Assembly (NCBI GenBank): GCA_937927565.1
Contig: CALBDV010000579.1
Span: 1 to 18,457 of the forward strand
DNA length: 18,457 nt
Direction: 5' to 3'
Source of the DNA: an uncultured Holophagales bacterium
Lineage (GTDB): Bacteria; Acidobacteriota; Thermoanaerobaculia; UBA5066
Shown: positions 1-7,607 of the stretch, piece by piece
Layout: each line of letters starts with the position of its first letter
Numbering within the stretch: the stretch's first letter is position 1
Notes under the pieces: generated by a model
What the model was told of the DNA's origin: nothing
Database searches by the model: none
The model's input: the letters and a program-made list of their open reading frames with translations, nothing else
Made by a program: the position numbers and the translations under genes

Positions 1-35
1 TGCATTCTACAATCTGCTCGCCGCTCGCAGAATAG

Positions 36-64
36 AAAATCAAGACCTGACCCCAAGCCTGGGG
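36..64. repeat. possible REP/RAYT-associated motif and small hairpin at window edge
   Basis: Bases 36-54 read AAAATCAAGACCTGACCCC, and bases 51-64 form a short perfect stem (CCCCA / TGGGG, loop AGCC). From memory, the 'caagacctgacccc' word recurs next to REP-associated Y1 transposase genes in many GC-rich genomes. It is also more A/T-rich than the genes beside it. No transposase is visible in the window, so this may be the edge of an element or a stray copy. The assignment rests on recall of the motif, not on an alignment. Confidence 0.35.
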
Positions 65-76
65 CAAGATCGGGGC

Positions 77-973
77 GTGAGCACGACGAAGATTCACACG
101 CTCGACCTCGGTCACGGCCGGCAGCGGACGACGGCGTCCTACCTCATCGAGTCGAACGGCGACGCCGCTCTCGTCGAAACGGGGCCCGACTCGACCTTCC
201 CGAACCTCGTCGCGGGCCTCGCCCGGCACGGCCTGGCGCCGCGGGACGTGAAGACGGTCTTCCTCACCCACATCCACCTCGACCACGCCGGCGGGGCGTG
301 GCGTATGGCGCGGGAAGGGGCGATGGTCCACGTCCACCCGAAGGGGGCGCCGCACCTGGCCGATCCGTCGAAGCTCCTCGCCTCGGCGAAGCGGATCTAC
401 GCGGAGAAGATGGACGAGCTCTGGGGGACGCTCGAGCCGATTCCTCCCGAGCGGCTCCGGCCGACGGAGGACGGCGAGGTGATTCGCGTGGGAGACGCGG
501 ACGTCCGCGTCGTCGCGACGCCGGGGCACGCCATTCACCACAACGCGTACCTCGTCGACGGCGTCGCCTTCACCGGCGACGTCGGCGGCGTGAGGGTCGC
601 CGGCGGGCCGGTCCTCCCGCCGACACCTCCTCCCGACATCGATCTCCCGGTCTGGCGGGCCTCGATCGCGCGCCTGCGCGAGCTGAAGCCGGTGGCGCTC
701 TACCCGACCCACTTCGACCGGTTCGACGACGTGGAGGAGCACCTCGACGCCCTCGAGCGGGAGCTCTCGGCCTGGGCGGGCTGGGTGAAGTCCCGCATGG
801 ACGAGGGGAAGGACGAGGCCGCGATCGTCCCCGAGTTCGTGGCCTGGCTCACGGGGCGGCTCCGAGATGCGGGCGTCTCGGAGGAGGGGCTCGTGGAGTA
901 CGGCTACGCGCTGCCGTTCGCGATGAACGTGACCGGGCTGATGCGCTACTGGAGAAACGCGGCGCGCGCCTAG
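77..973 (+). CDS. MBL-fold metallo-hydrolase
   Basis: A 298-residue protein of the metallo-beta-lactamase superfamily. The Zn-binding signature HIHLDH is at residues 65-70 (H65, H67, D69, H70). Further metal ligands are visible as H151 in PGHAIHH, D168 in FTGDVGG and H212 in YPTHFD. This is the full ligand set of the glyoxalase II/lactonase/hydrolase branch, so the enzyme should bind two metals and cleave an ester, thioester or lactone; the substrate cannot be read from sequence. No signal peptide is seen, so it is probably cytoplasmic. The GTG start at 77 gives the full N-terminal beta strand; a G-rich stretch just upstream is only a weak ribosome binding site. It is convergent with the sensor kinase gene, and both stops use the same CTAG. 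Confidence 0.88.
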   Translation: MSTTKIHTLDLGHGRQRTTASYLIESNGDAALVETGPDSTFPNLVAGLARHGLAPRDVKTVFLTHIHLDHAGGAWRMAREGAMVHVHPKGAPHLADPSKLLASAKRIYAEKMDELWGTLEPIPPERLRPTEDGEVIRVGDADVRVVATPGHAIHHNAYLVDGVAFTGDVGGVRVAGGPVLPPTPPPDIDLPVWRASIARLRELKPVALYPTHFDRFDDVEEHLDALERELSAWAGWVKSRMDEGKDEAAIVPEFVAWLTGRLRDAGVSEEGLVEYGYALPFAMNVTGLMRYWRNAARA

Positions 974-2712
974 AGCCCCACGTCCGCCCGAGGGGCCTCC
1001 GCAGGATTCCGTTCGGCGAGCGCCGGGGGCGCCGGAAGCTCGAACCAGAAGCGGATCCACTGTCCGTATTCCCCTTCGATGCCGACGGTCCCGCCGTGAA
1101 GCTCGACGATGCGCTTGACGAGGTAGAGCCCGACGCCGGTGCCCTTGCGCGAGCGGAGCCGCGGGTCCTGGAGACGATGGAATTTCTCGAAGAGCTCCGG
1201 GTATCGTTCGACGGGAATCCCGATTCCGCGATTGGTCACTTCGATCCGGAGGCCGGCTCCGACCGGGCGGAGGTTCACGAGGACGTCCGTCCCCTCCTCG
1301 CCGTACTTCACGGCATTCCCGATGAGGTTGTCCAGGACCACCCGCAGGAGGTCCGGATCGCCCCAGGCGGAGGCCGGTCCGCCTTCGACGATCACGTGCA
1401 TCCGACGCTGGACCGCTTCGGAAGCGAGATCGTCGGCGGCCAGCGCGGCCACTTCCCTGGAGAAATCCGCGAGCAGGCGCGGGTTCGGGGCGAAGCCCTC
1501 GCTCTCGGCCCGGCTCAGCTGGGTGAAGCTCTGCGCGATCTCGCGACCGTAGTCGAGCGAGCGGCGAAGCGCCGCCAGGGGCCGGGCGAACTCCTCCGGG
1601 GCCTTTCCGAGGTCGCCGTCCTCGATCAGGGAGAGCTGGGTCAGTGCGCCCGCGATCGGGCTCTTCAGCTCGTGAGCGACGAATCCCAGGATCTCGAGGT
1701 AGTCCGCGAGAGCCCTCTCGGCGCGTTGCCGGCTCGCCTCGAGGGCCGCCGTCTGGGCGTGGATCTCGCCGCTCATGTGGTTGAACGAGACCGCGAGCGC
1801 GCGGATCTCCTCCGGGTCCCCGGTCGCGACGTCGATGTGCTCGCGTTCCCCCCGGGCCAGTGCCGTGGCTGCCGACGTCAGGCGAGTCAGAGGCCGCGCC
1901 AGACGCCGCCCCGCGATCCACCCTTCGACGGACACCGCGAGCATGAGCGCGAGAATGGAAAGGGCGAAGAGCCGAATGCTGCGCTCCCGCTCGGCGACGT
2001 ACGGGGCCTCGTCCAGACCCGCGTAGAGCATCCCGACCACGGCACCGTCCGCGTCGTGGATGGGCCGGTAGGAGCTGATCCTCCAGCGGTCGACGACGTA
2101 GGCCCGGTCGTTCCAGTCCCCGCCTTCCTCGAGAACCCGGCGGGCCACGTCGGGGGCGGCGCGGGTGCCCACGGCCCGCCTCCCGTCCGGGAGCGTCACG
2201 TTGGTCGCGATTCGGACGTCGCCCTCGAAGAGGGTGATCGTGCCCCCGCCCTCAGCGGTGGCGTCCGGTCCGAACACGATGTCGCGAATGAGGTCGGGCA
2301 GCTTGCTCTCGTCCCTGAGGGACATCGTCGCGGCCCGGAGGCTGCCGTCGCGGGCGCGGCGCACGACGACCATCGAGAGCCCGTCCGGAAGCAGGGCGAA
2401 CCCCTCGGCCCGGCCCTTCTCCCGGGCCTCGCGGAAGAGCGTGGCGATCGGGCCGGCGGGCTCGGTCTCCCGAATCGTCAGCTTCCACCGCCGGACCTCC
2501 GGCGGGGCCGAGCCGTCGAGGTCGAAGCTGGCGAACTCGTTCGCCAGAACGCGCTGCCCGACCCGCACGGCATCCTCGACGCGGGCCACGGCCTCCCGCT
2601 GCACCGCGTCGACCATCAGCCTGTATCCGACGAACCCAACGAGCCCACCCACCGTCCAGGTGAGGAGGACGCCATGTAATGCCAGCCGATTACCGAGCTT
2701 CTGAAGGATCAT
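970..2712 (-). CDS. Cache-domain membrane sensor histidine kinase
   Basis: A 580-residue histidine kinase. Order: TM1 at about 11-31; an extracytoplasmic Cache domain (about 35-243) whose end (LFEGDVRIATN, then VGMLYAGL near 226-233) resembles the Cache_3-Cache_2 type; TM2 at about 244-267; HAMP at about 268-320; HisKA with phospho-acceptor H347 in AHELKSP; and a HATPase domain with N-box DNLIGNAVKYG (461-471) and G2 box GTGVGL (524-529). The G1 box reads NRGIGIP, with Asn494 where DxGxG normally has Asp. No response regulator adjoins it; the nearest receiver is the stand-alone one at the end of the hox operon. It is divergent from hoxF, so both share the 2713-3083 region. Cache domains of this kind usually bind small organic acids; the ligand here is unknown. 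Confidence 0.9.
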   Translation of the reverse strand: MILQKLGNRLALHGVLLTWTVGGLVGFVGYRLMVDAVQREAVARVEDAVRVGQRVLANEFASFDLDGSAPPEVRRWKLTIRETEPAGPIATLFREAREKGRAEGFALLPDGLSMVVVRRARDGSLRAATMSLRDESKLPDLIRDIVFGPDATAEGGGTITLFEGDVRIATNVTLPDGRRAVGTRAAPDVARRVLEEGGDWNDRAYVVDRWRISSYRPIHDADGAVVGMLYAGLDEAPYVAERERSIRLFALSILALMLAVSVEGWIAGRRLARPLTRLTSAATALARGEREHIDVATGDPEEIRALAVSFNHMSGEIHAQTAALEASRQRAERALADYLEILGFVAHELKSPIAGALTQLSLIEDGDLGKAPEEFARPLAALRRSLDYGREIAQSFTQLSRAESEGFAPNPRLLADFSREVAALAADDLASEAVQRRMHVIVEGGPASAWGDPDLLRVVLDNLIGNAVKYGEEGTDVLVNLRPVGAGLRIEVTNRGIGIPVERYPELFEKFHRLQDPRLRSRKGTGVGLYLVKRIVELHGGTVGIEGEYGQWIRFWFELPAPPALAERNPAEAPRADVGL

Positions 2713-2904
2713 CGATGTCCGGCTCCGTCTGGTCAGTCGGATCTCGCGCTTGAAGCAGCGAGAAGAGAAACACTGCCGGAGGCGAAGAATACAGCGCCGT
2801 CAGGAGCGTCCTGCCCGGCGGACTTCTCGACACGGGTATTCCAGAGCGATTGGCGGTAGAATTCCAAGGCGCCGGTACAGGGACAACGGATTCCACGAAC
2901 GGTC

Positions 2905-2920
2905 TGGCACCCGGTATGCC
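2905..2920 (+). promoter_or_regulatory. candidate sigma54 (-24/-12) promoter for hox operon
   Basis: The sequence is TGGCACCCGGTATGCC. The consensus is TGGCAC-N5-TTGCW; the -24 half matches fully, the -12 half matches TGC, and the GG-to-GC spacing is exactly that of the consensus. It points at hoxF with the start codon about 165 bases downstream, implying a transcript start near 2931 and a long leader. Some NiFe hydrogenase operons, such as those of Cupriavidus, are driven by sigma54 with an NtrC-family activator, and such an activator is encoded at 15546-16964. Its binding to this site is untested. Confidence 0.55.
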
Positions 2921-2936
2921 GGCGGGACCGGGGGAA

Positions 2937-2958
2937 AGAGACTCTCTTGAGAATCTCT
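2937..2958. repeat. near-palindrome in hox leader
   Basis: AGAGAcTCTCttGAGAaTCTCT pairs at 9 of 11 positions, with one internal mismatch and a TT centre. It begins about 17 bases after the -12 element, so it lies just inside the predicted transcript. It could be an operator or the first of the leader hairpins. Confidence 0.45.
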
Positions 2959-2970
2959 GGACGTCCACGG

Positions 2971-3017
2971 CTGCGGTCACGCAGGCACGACCCTCCTGTC
3001 GGGGCTCTCCCCCCGAC
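2971..3017 (+). promoter_or_regulatory. two perfect stem-loops in hox leader
   Basis: CTGCG (2971-2975) pairs with CGCAG (2980-2984) around a GTCA loop. GTCGGGG (2998-3004) pairs with CCCCGAC (3011-3017) around CTCTCC. Neither is followed by a T run, so neither looks like an intrinsic terminator. They sit in the predicted untranslated leader of hoxF and may stabilise the mRNA or form a regulatory fold. Short GC-rich stems also arise by chance in such DNA. Confidence 0.4.
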
Positions 3018-3058
3018 CCTGTCCGTGAGCTCTGCCAGTGAAGGACCGCGCCGCGAGG

Positions 3059-3077
3059 CTCGGCCTCTGAACCGAGG
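3059..3077 (+). promoter_or_regulatory. hoxF ribosome binding site inside a potential hairpin
   Basis: GAGG at 3074-3077, six bases before the ATG at 3084, is the apparent Shine-Dalgarno sequence of hoxF. CTCGG (3059-3063) can pair with CCGAG (3072-3076), covering the first three bases of that site. This would reduce translation initiation unless the stem is opened. Confidence 0.4.
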
Positions 3078-3083
3078 AAAAAG

Positions 3084-4889
3084 ATGAGCACCTCTCTCGA
3101 AAACGCCATCGTCGAGGTCTGCGCGTCCGTGGGAAACGAACCATCGCGGCTCATGGACGTTGCTCGCGAGATCCAGGCCCGTTTCGGGTGCGTCTCGGCC
3201 GAGGCCATCGACGGGATCCACACGCACCTGGGTGTCTCCCGGCCGACGGCCCGGAGCCTCGTCTCCTTCTACTCCTTCCTCTCCGAGAAGCCGAAGGGGA
3301 GAGTCGTCATCCGGTTGTGCGACGACCCGGTCGACCGGCTCTTCGGCCACGACCGCGTCCTGAAGGCCTTCTCCGACGAGCTCGGTATCCCGGTCGGCGG
3401 GACGACGACGGACGGGGCGTTCTCTCTCGAGCGGACGGCCTGCATCGGGATGAGCGACCACGCTCCGGCCGCCCTCGTGAACGAGACGCCCGTCACCGAC
3501 CTCTCGACCGACAAGGCCCGGGAGATCGTCGCGGAGCTGAGGGCGCACATGTCCCCGGATCGCCTCGTGAAGAAGCTCGGCGACGGGAACAACGGCCACC
3601 CTCTCGTCCGGTCGATGGTGGAGAACCACATCCGGAAGGCCGGCCCCATCGTCCTCACGGAGCACCATCACGGGGAGGCCACCCGGAAGGCCGCGGCCAT
3701 GAGCCCGACCGAGGTGATTCGCTCGGTCAAGGCGGCTCGCCTGAGGGGCCGCGGCGGCGCCGGCTTCCCCACGGGCATCAAGTGGGAGATGGCGCGGGCC
3801 GCGCCCGGCCCGAGGAAGTTCCTGGTCTGCAATGCGGACGAGGGCGAGCCGGGCACCTTCAAGGACCGGGTGCTCCTGACGGAGTTTCCGGACCGCGTCT
3901 TCGCCGGGATGACGATCGCCGGCTACGCGATCGGGGCCAGGGAGGGAATCCTCTACCTCCGTGCCGAGTACGCGTACCTCCGGCGGTTTCTCGAGGACGT
4001 CCTCGCCCAGCGGCGGGCGGAGGGCCTCCTGGGCAAGAGCATCGCGGCCCGGCACTCCTTCGACTTCGACATCCGGATCCAGATGGGAGCGGGCGCCTAC
4101 GTCTGCGGCGAGGAGTCGGCGCTCCTGAACTCCTGCGAGGGCCTCCGGGGCGATCCCCGCAACCGGCCTCCCTTCCCGGCACAGAAGGGCTACCTCGGCT
4201 GTCCCACCATCGTGAACAACGTCGAGACGCTCGCCTGCGTGGCCCGCATCCTGGACGCCGGCCCGGCCACCTTCTCCGAGTACGGGACGAAGCAGAGCGC
4301 CGGGAGCAAGCTCCTGAGCATCTCCGGCGACGTCGGGATGGCCGGTGTCTACGAGGTCCCCTTCGGGGTGACCCTCCGAGACGTCCTGACGATGGCCGAC
4401 AGCCGCGAGACCCAGGCCGTCCAGATCGGAGGGCCCAGCGGCCGGATGGTCGGGCCTTCCGAGTTCGACCGGACGATCTGCTACGACGACCTGGCGACGG
4501 GCGGCGCGATGGCCGTCTTCGGCCCGGACCGCAACCCGATCGAGATCGCACGGCTGTACATGGAGTTCTTCGAGGACGAGAGCTGCGGCTTCTGCACGCC
4601 CTGCCGCGTCGGGAACGGCCTTCTCCGCCGGGGCCTCGACAAGGTCCTCGCGGGCCGCGGCGAGCCCTCCGACCTCGTCCAGTTCGAGGAGGTTGCCCGG
4701 ACGATGAAGGCCACGAGCCGCTGTGGCCTGGGGCAGACCTCCTTCAATCCCGTCCTGACGACGCTCGCGAGCTTCCGCCCCCTCTTCGACTCCCTCGTGA
4801 AGGAGGATCCGAAGAAGTTCCGCCGATCGTTCGATCTGGAAGCCTCCACCCGGGAGGCAGCCCGAATCCGCACCGGAGGAGCCCGATGA
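3084..4889 (+). CDS. hoxF: NAD-reducing hydrogenase diaphorase subunit HoxF
   Basis: A 601-residue flavoprotein that exchanges electrons between NAD(H) and the iron-sulfur chain of a bidirectional [NiFe] hydrogenase. The first ~160 residues resemble NuoE/HoxE but keep only two of the four [2Fe-2S] cysteines: C79 in RLCDDP and C120 in ACIGMS. The rest is NuoF-like: a Gly-rich NADH/FMN segment GRGGAGFPTG (222-231), NADEGEPGTFKDR (250-262), a GAGAYVCGEES segment (335-345), and [4Fe-4S] ligands C501, C504, C507 and C547. Length and the degenerate NuoE domain match the Cupriavidus necator soluble hydrogenase HoxF (about 600 residues), unlike cyanobacterial systems with a separate HoxE. It is the first gene of the operon, and its TGA overlaps the hoxU ATG (ATGA). 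Confidence 0.95.
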   Translation: MSTSLENAIVEVCASVGNEPSRLMDVAREIQARFGCVSAEAIDGIHTHLGVSRPTARSLVSFYSFLSEKPKGRVVIRLCDDPVDRLFGHDRVLKAFSDELGIPVGGTTTDGAFSLERTACIGMSDHAPAALVNETPVTDLSTDKAREIVAELRAHMSPDRLVKKLGDGNNGHPLVRSMVENHIRKAGPIVLTEHHHGEATRKAAAMSPTEVIRSVKAARLRGRGGAGFPTGIKWEMARAAPGPRKFLVCNADEGEPGTFKDRVLLTEFPDRVFAGMTIAGYAIGAREGILYLRAEYAYLRRFLEDVLAQRRAEGLLGKSIAARHSFDFDIRIQMGAGAYVCGEESALLNSCEGLRGDPRNRPPFPAQKGYLGCPTIVNNVETLACVARILDAGPATFSEYGTKQSAGSKLLSISGDVGMAGVYEVPFGVTLRDVLTMADSRETQAVQIGGPSGRMVGPSEFDRTICYDDLATGGAMAVFGPDRNPIEIARLYMEFFEDESCGFCTPCRVGNGLLRRGLDKVLAGRGEPSDLVQFEEVARTMKATSRCGLGQTSFNPVLTTLASFRPLFDSLVKEDPKKFRRSFDLEASTREAARIRTGGAR

Positions 4890-5617
4890 GCGAAGGTCCG
4901 CGATTCACCCTCGACGGCCGGGAGATCCCGCTCGTTCCCGGCCAGACCGTCATCGAAGCGGCGGATGCGGCCGGGATCTACATCCCCAGGCTGTGTCACA
5001 AGCCGGGGCTCGAGCCGTTCGGCAGCTGCCGCGTCTGCACCGTCAAGGCGAACGGCCGCTCCGTAGCGGCCTGCACCTACCCGGCCAGCCCCGGGATGAT
5101 CGTGGAGAGCGACACCGAAGAGGTGAACGCCCACAGGAAGCTCCTCCTCGAGATGCTCTTCGTCGAGGGCAACCACTTCTGCATGTCGTGCGAGAAGAGC
5201 GGGAACTGCGAGCTGCAGGCCCTGGGCTACCGGTTCGCGATCGCGGCTCCCCAGCTCGAGTTCCAGTTCCCGGTCCGGGACGTCGACGCCTCGCACCCGG
5301 ACATCCTCATCGACCACAACCGCTGCATCCTCTGCTCTCGCTGCGTCCGCGCCTCCCGGGACCTCGACAAGAAGGAGGTCTTCGGGTTCGTCGGCAGGGG
5401 TCCGCACAAGAGGATCGCGGTCAGCTCCGGGACGCGGCTTCGCGACACGGACGCCGACGTGACGGACCAGGCGCTCGACGTCTGCCCCGTGGGCGCTCTC
5501 CTCAGAAAGCGTGTCGGTTTCGCGGTGCCCGTGGGACAGCGGCTCTACGACAAGGTGCCGATCGGCGGCGCCCCGGTCGTCCCCGAGGCGCCGGTGGCCG
5601 AGGAGGGACGCGCATGA
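4886..5617 (+). CDS. hoxU: NAD-reducing hydrogenase diaphorase subunit HoxU
   Basis: A 243-residue NuoG-like iron-sulfur protein relaying electrons between HoxF and the hydrogenase module. An N-terminal [2Fe-2S] ferredoxin domain has C37, C48, C51 and C63. A second cluster region reads GNHFCMSCEKSGNC (C99, C102, C108, with H97 nearby), followed by a [4Fe-4S] site with C147, C150, C153 and C200 in DVCPVG. The length and the EGNHxCxxC pattern agree with known HoxU proteins. GGAGGA at 4875-4880 is a good ribosome binding site, within the end of hoxF. The gene overlaps both neighbours by ATGA, so translation is probably coupled. Confidence 0.95.
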   Translation: MSEGPRFTLDGREIPLVPGQTVIEAADAAGIYIPRLCHKPGLEPFGSCRVCTVKANGRSVAACTYPASPGMIVESDTEEVNAHRKLLLEMLFVEGNHFCMSCEKSGNCELQALGYRFAIAAPQLEFQFPVRDVDASHPDILIDHNRCILCSRCVRASRDLDKKEVFGFVGRGPHKRIAVSSGTRLRDTDADVTDQALDVCPVGALLRKRVGFAVPVGQRLYDKVPIGGAPVVPEAPVAEEGRA

Positions 5618-6159
5618 GCAAGCCCCGGATCGCCACGACGTCCCTGTGCGGCTGCTTCGGCTGCCACATGTCGCTCCTGGACATCGACGAGCGGATCCTC
5701 GCCCTCGCCGAGCTCGTCGAGTTCGACAAGTCCCCCATCAACGACCACAAGGACTTCACCGCCCGCTGCGCGGTCGGCCTCATCGAGGGGGGGTGCGCGA
5801 ACGCCGAGAACGTCCACGTCCTCAGGCGTTTCCGCGAGCAGTGCGACGTCCTCGTCTCCGTCGGGGACTGCGCCACCATGGGCGGAATCCCCGCGCTGCG
5901 CAACCTGGTCCCGCTGGAAGAGTGCCTGAGGGAAGCCTACGTGGACGGCCCTTCCGTCTTCAACCCGGGAGGCCGCATCCCCGACGACCCGGAGATCCCG
6001 ATGCTCCTCGACAAGGTCTACCCGGCCCAGGAGGTCGTCCGGATCGACTACCACATCCCGGGCTGTCCCCCGAGCGCCGACACCCTCTGGAAGACGCTCA
6101 CGGCCCTGCTCGGAGGAACCTCCGTCGAGCTCCCGTACGAGCTGATCAAGTACGACTGA
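5614..6159 (+). CDS. hoxY: [NiFe] hydrogenase small subunit HoxY
   Basis: A 181-residue small subunit carrying the proximal [4Fe-4S] cluster that takes electrons from the NiFe site. The ligands are visible: C14 and C17 in LCGCFGCHMS, C86 in GDCATMGG and C151 in PGCPP. It has no Tat signal and no medial or distal cluster domains, as expected for cytoplasmic group 3 enzymes. It is slightly shorter than the C. necator protein because an N-terminal leader is absent. AGGAGGGA at 5601-5608 is a strong ribosome binding site. It starts within the hoxU stop (ATGA). Confidence 0.95.
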   Translation: MSKPRIATTSLCGCFGCHMSLLDIDERILALAELVEFDKSPINDHKDFTARCAVGLIEGGCANAENVHVLRRFREQCDVLVSVGDCATMGGIPALRNLVPLEECLREAYVDGPSVFNPGGRIPDDPEIPMLLDKVYPAQEVVRIDYHIPGCPPSADTLWKTLTALLGGTSVELPYELIKYD

Positions 6160-6167
6160 GGCCCACG

Positions 6168-7607
6168 ATGCAAGCAAGCGGCGGAAAGAAGATCGTCATC
6201 GAGCCCGTCACCCGGGTCGAAGGCCACGGCAAGGTCACGATCCTGATGGACGAGGCGGGCCACGTGGCCCGCGCCCGGTTCCACGTCGTGGAGTTCAGGG
6301 GATTCGAGCGTTTCATCCAGGGCCGGCCCTACTGGGAGATGCCGGTGGCCGTGCAGCGCCTGTGCGGAATCTGCCCGGTCAGCCACCACCTCTGTGCGGC
6401 CAAGGCGGTCGACAGGATCGTCGGCGGAGAGAACCTGACGCCGACGGCCGAGAAGATGCGGCGGCTGATGCACTACGGGCAGACGTATCAGTCCCACGCT
6501 CTCCACTTCTTCCACCTCGCGTCCCCCGACCTCCTCTTCGGCTTCGGGTCCGACGTCGCGTCCCGTCACGTGCTCGGCGTGGCCGCGATGCACCCCGAGC
6601 TGGCCCGGCAGGGAATCCTGATGCGGAAGTACGGCCAGGAGATCATCAAGGCCACCGCCGGGAAGAAAGTCCACGGGACCGGCGCCATTCCCGGGGGGAT
6701 CAACAAGAACCTCAGCCTCGCCGAGCGGGACGAGCTCCTCGCCGACCTGGACCAGAACCGTGCCTGGAGCCTCGCGGCGGTGAAGATCGCCCGCGACTAC
6801 ACGCTGGCCCACATCGACACGCTGGCCGGGTTCGGCTCCTTCCCTTCGAACCACGTCTGCCTCGTCCGGAAGGACGGCGCGATGGACCTGTACGACGGGG
6901 GCCTCCGCGCGGTCGACGCCGAGGGCCGGGTGATCTTCGATCACGTGGCGCCGGAGGCGTACCTCGACCACATCGCGGAAGAGGTCCGGCCCTGGTCCTA
7001 CATGAAGTTCCCGTTCCTGAAGGCCCTCGGTCCGGAGAACGGCTGGTACCGGGTCGGCCCGCTCTCCCGCGTCAGCGCGTGCGACTTCATCGACACGCCG
7101 CTCGCCGAGGCGGAGCGGAAGGTGTTCAAGGAGGTCTCCGGCGGGAAGCCGAGCCCCGTGACGATGGCGTACCACTGGGCGCGGATGATCGAACTCCTGC
7201 ACTCGATCGAGAAGATCGACGAGCTGCTCCACGACCCGGACCTCCAGGGCGAAGAGCTCGTGGTCAAGGGGACGCGCCGCAGCGAAGGGATCGCCATCGT
7301 CGAGGCTCCGCGCGGAACCCTCTTCCACCACTACCGGGTGAACGACGACGACCAGGTCGTCATGGCGAACCTGATCGTCTCCACGACGAGCAACAACGAG
7401 CCGATGAACCGCGCGGTGGAAAGCGTGGCCCGCGAGTACCTCGACGGCCAGACGATCACCGAGGGGCTCCTGAACCACATCGAGGTGGCGATCCGCGCCT
7501 ACGACCCGTGCCTCTCCTGCGCCACGCACGCGCTCGGGCAGATGCCGCTGGCCGTGGAGCTCGTCGACGCCTCCGGAGCCGTGATCGACCGCAGGACCCG
7601 GGGATGA
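6168..7607 (+). CDS. hoxH: [NiFe] hydrogenase large subunit HoxH
   Basis: A 479-residue catalytic subunit holding the NiFe(CN)2CO site, where H2 is split or formed. The four metal cysteines are present: RLCGIC (C66, C69) near the N-terminus and DPCLSCATH (C448, C451, with H454) near the C-terminus. In this family the maturation protease cuts after that histidine, which would release 25 residues beginning ALGQMP. EPVTRVEGHG (12-21) is the usual N-terminal signature. All features fit a group 3d enzyme. It starts 8 bases after hoxY, and its TGA overlaps the hoxW ATG. The hyp genes needed to build the cofactor are not in the window and must lie elsewhere. Confidence 0.96.
   Translation: MQASGGKKIVIEPVTRVEGHGKVTILMDEAGHVARARFHVVEFRGFERFIQGRPYWEMPVAVQRLCGICPVSHHLCAAKAVDRIVGGENLTPTAEKMRRLMHYGQTYQSHALHFFHLASPDLLFGFGSDVASRHVLGVAAMHPELARQGILMRKYGQEIIKATAGKKVHGTGAIPGGINKNLSLAERDELLADLDQNRAWSLAAVKIARDYTLAHIDTLAGFGSFPSNHVCLVRKDGAMDLYDGGLRAVDAEGRVIFDHVAPEAYLDHIAEEVRPWSYMKFPFLKALGPENGWYRVGPLSRVSACDFIDTPLAEAERKVFKEVSGGKPSPVTMAYHWARMIELLHSIEKIDELLHDPDLQGEELVVKGTRRSEGIAIVEAPRGTLFHHYRVNDDDQVVMANLIVSTTSNNEPMNRAVESVAREYLDGQTITEGLLNHIEVAIRAYDPCLSCATHALGQMPLAVELVDASGAVIDRRTRG

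Larger units (their letters stand above)
2713..3083. other. 371 bp divergent intergenic region between sensor kinase and hox operon
   Basis: No convincing gene is present: the short open frames here lack a ribosome binding site or family resemblance. It carries a sigma54-type promoter candidate on the + strand at 2905-2920, three copies of ATTCCA at 2838, 2861 and 2890, a stem-loop at 2795-2820 (outer CGCC/GGCG, inner CAGGA/TCCTG) and a series of potential hairpins from 2937 to 3076. All probable signals except the 2795-2820 hairpin lie on the hoxF side. I see no clear sigma70 promoter for the sensor kinase. Confidence 0.75.

Noticed and set aside
298..2679. 793-codon open frame on the + strand
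   Set aside because: Arg/Pro/Gly-rich composition with no motif; it crosses the hydrolase and lies antisense to the sensor kinase, both of which have intact family motifs. Such shadows are expected in GC-rich DNA.
2750..3041. Short open frames of 66 and 63 codons before hoxF
   Set aside because: No ribosome binding site or family likeness; they overlap the promoter and hairpin candidates.
3188..5617. 809-codon open frame on the + strand whose N-terminal two-thirds overlap hoxF
   Set aside because: Only its last part, in the hoxU frame, is real. The portion over hoxF is a frame shadow, so it is not a HoxF-HoxU fusion.
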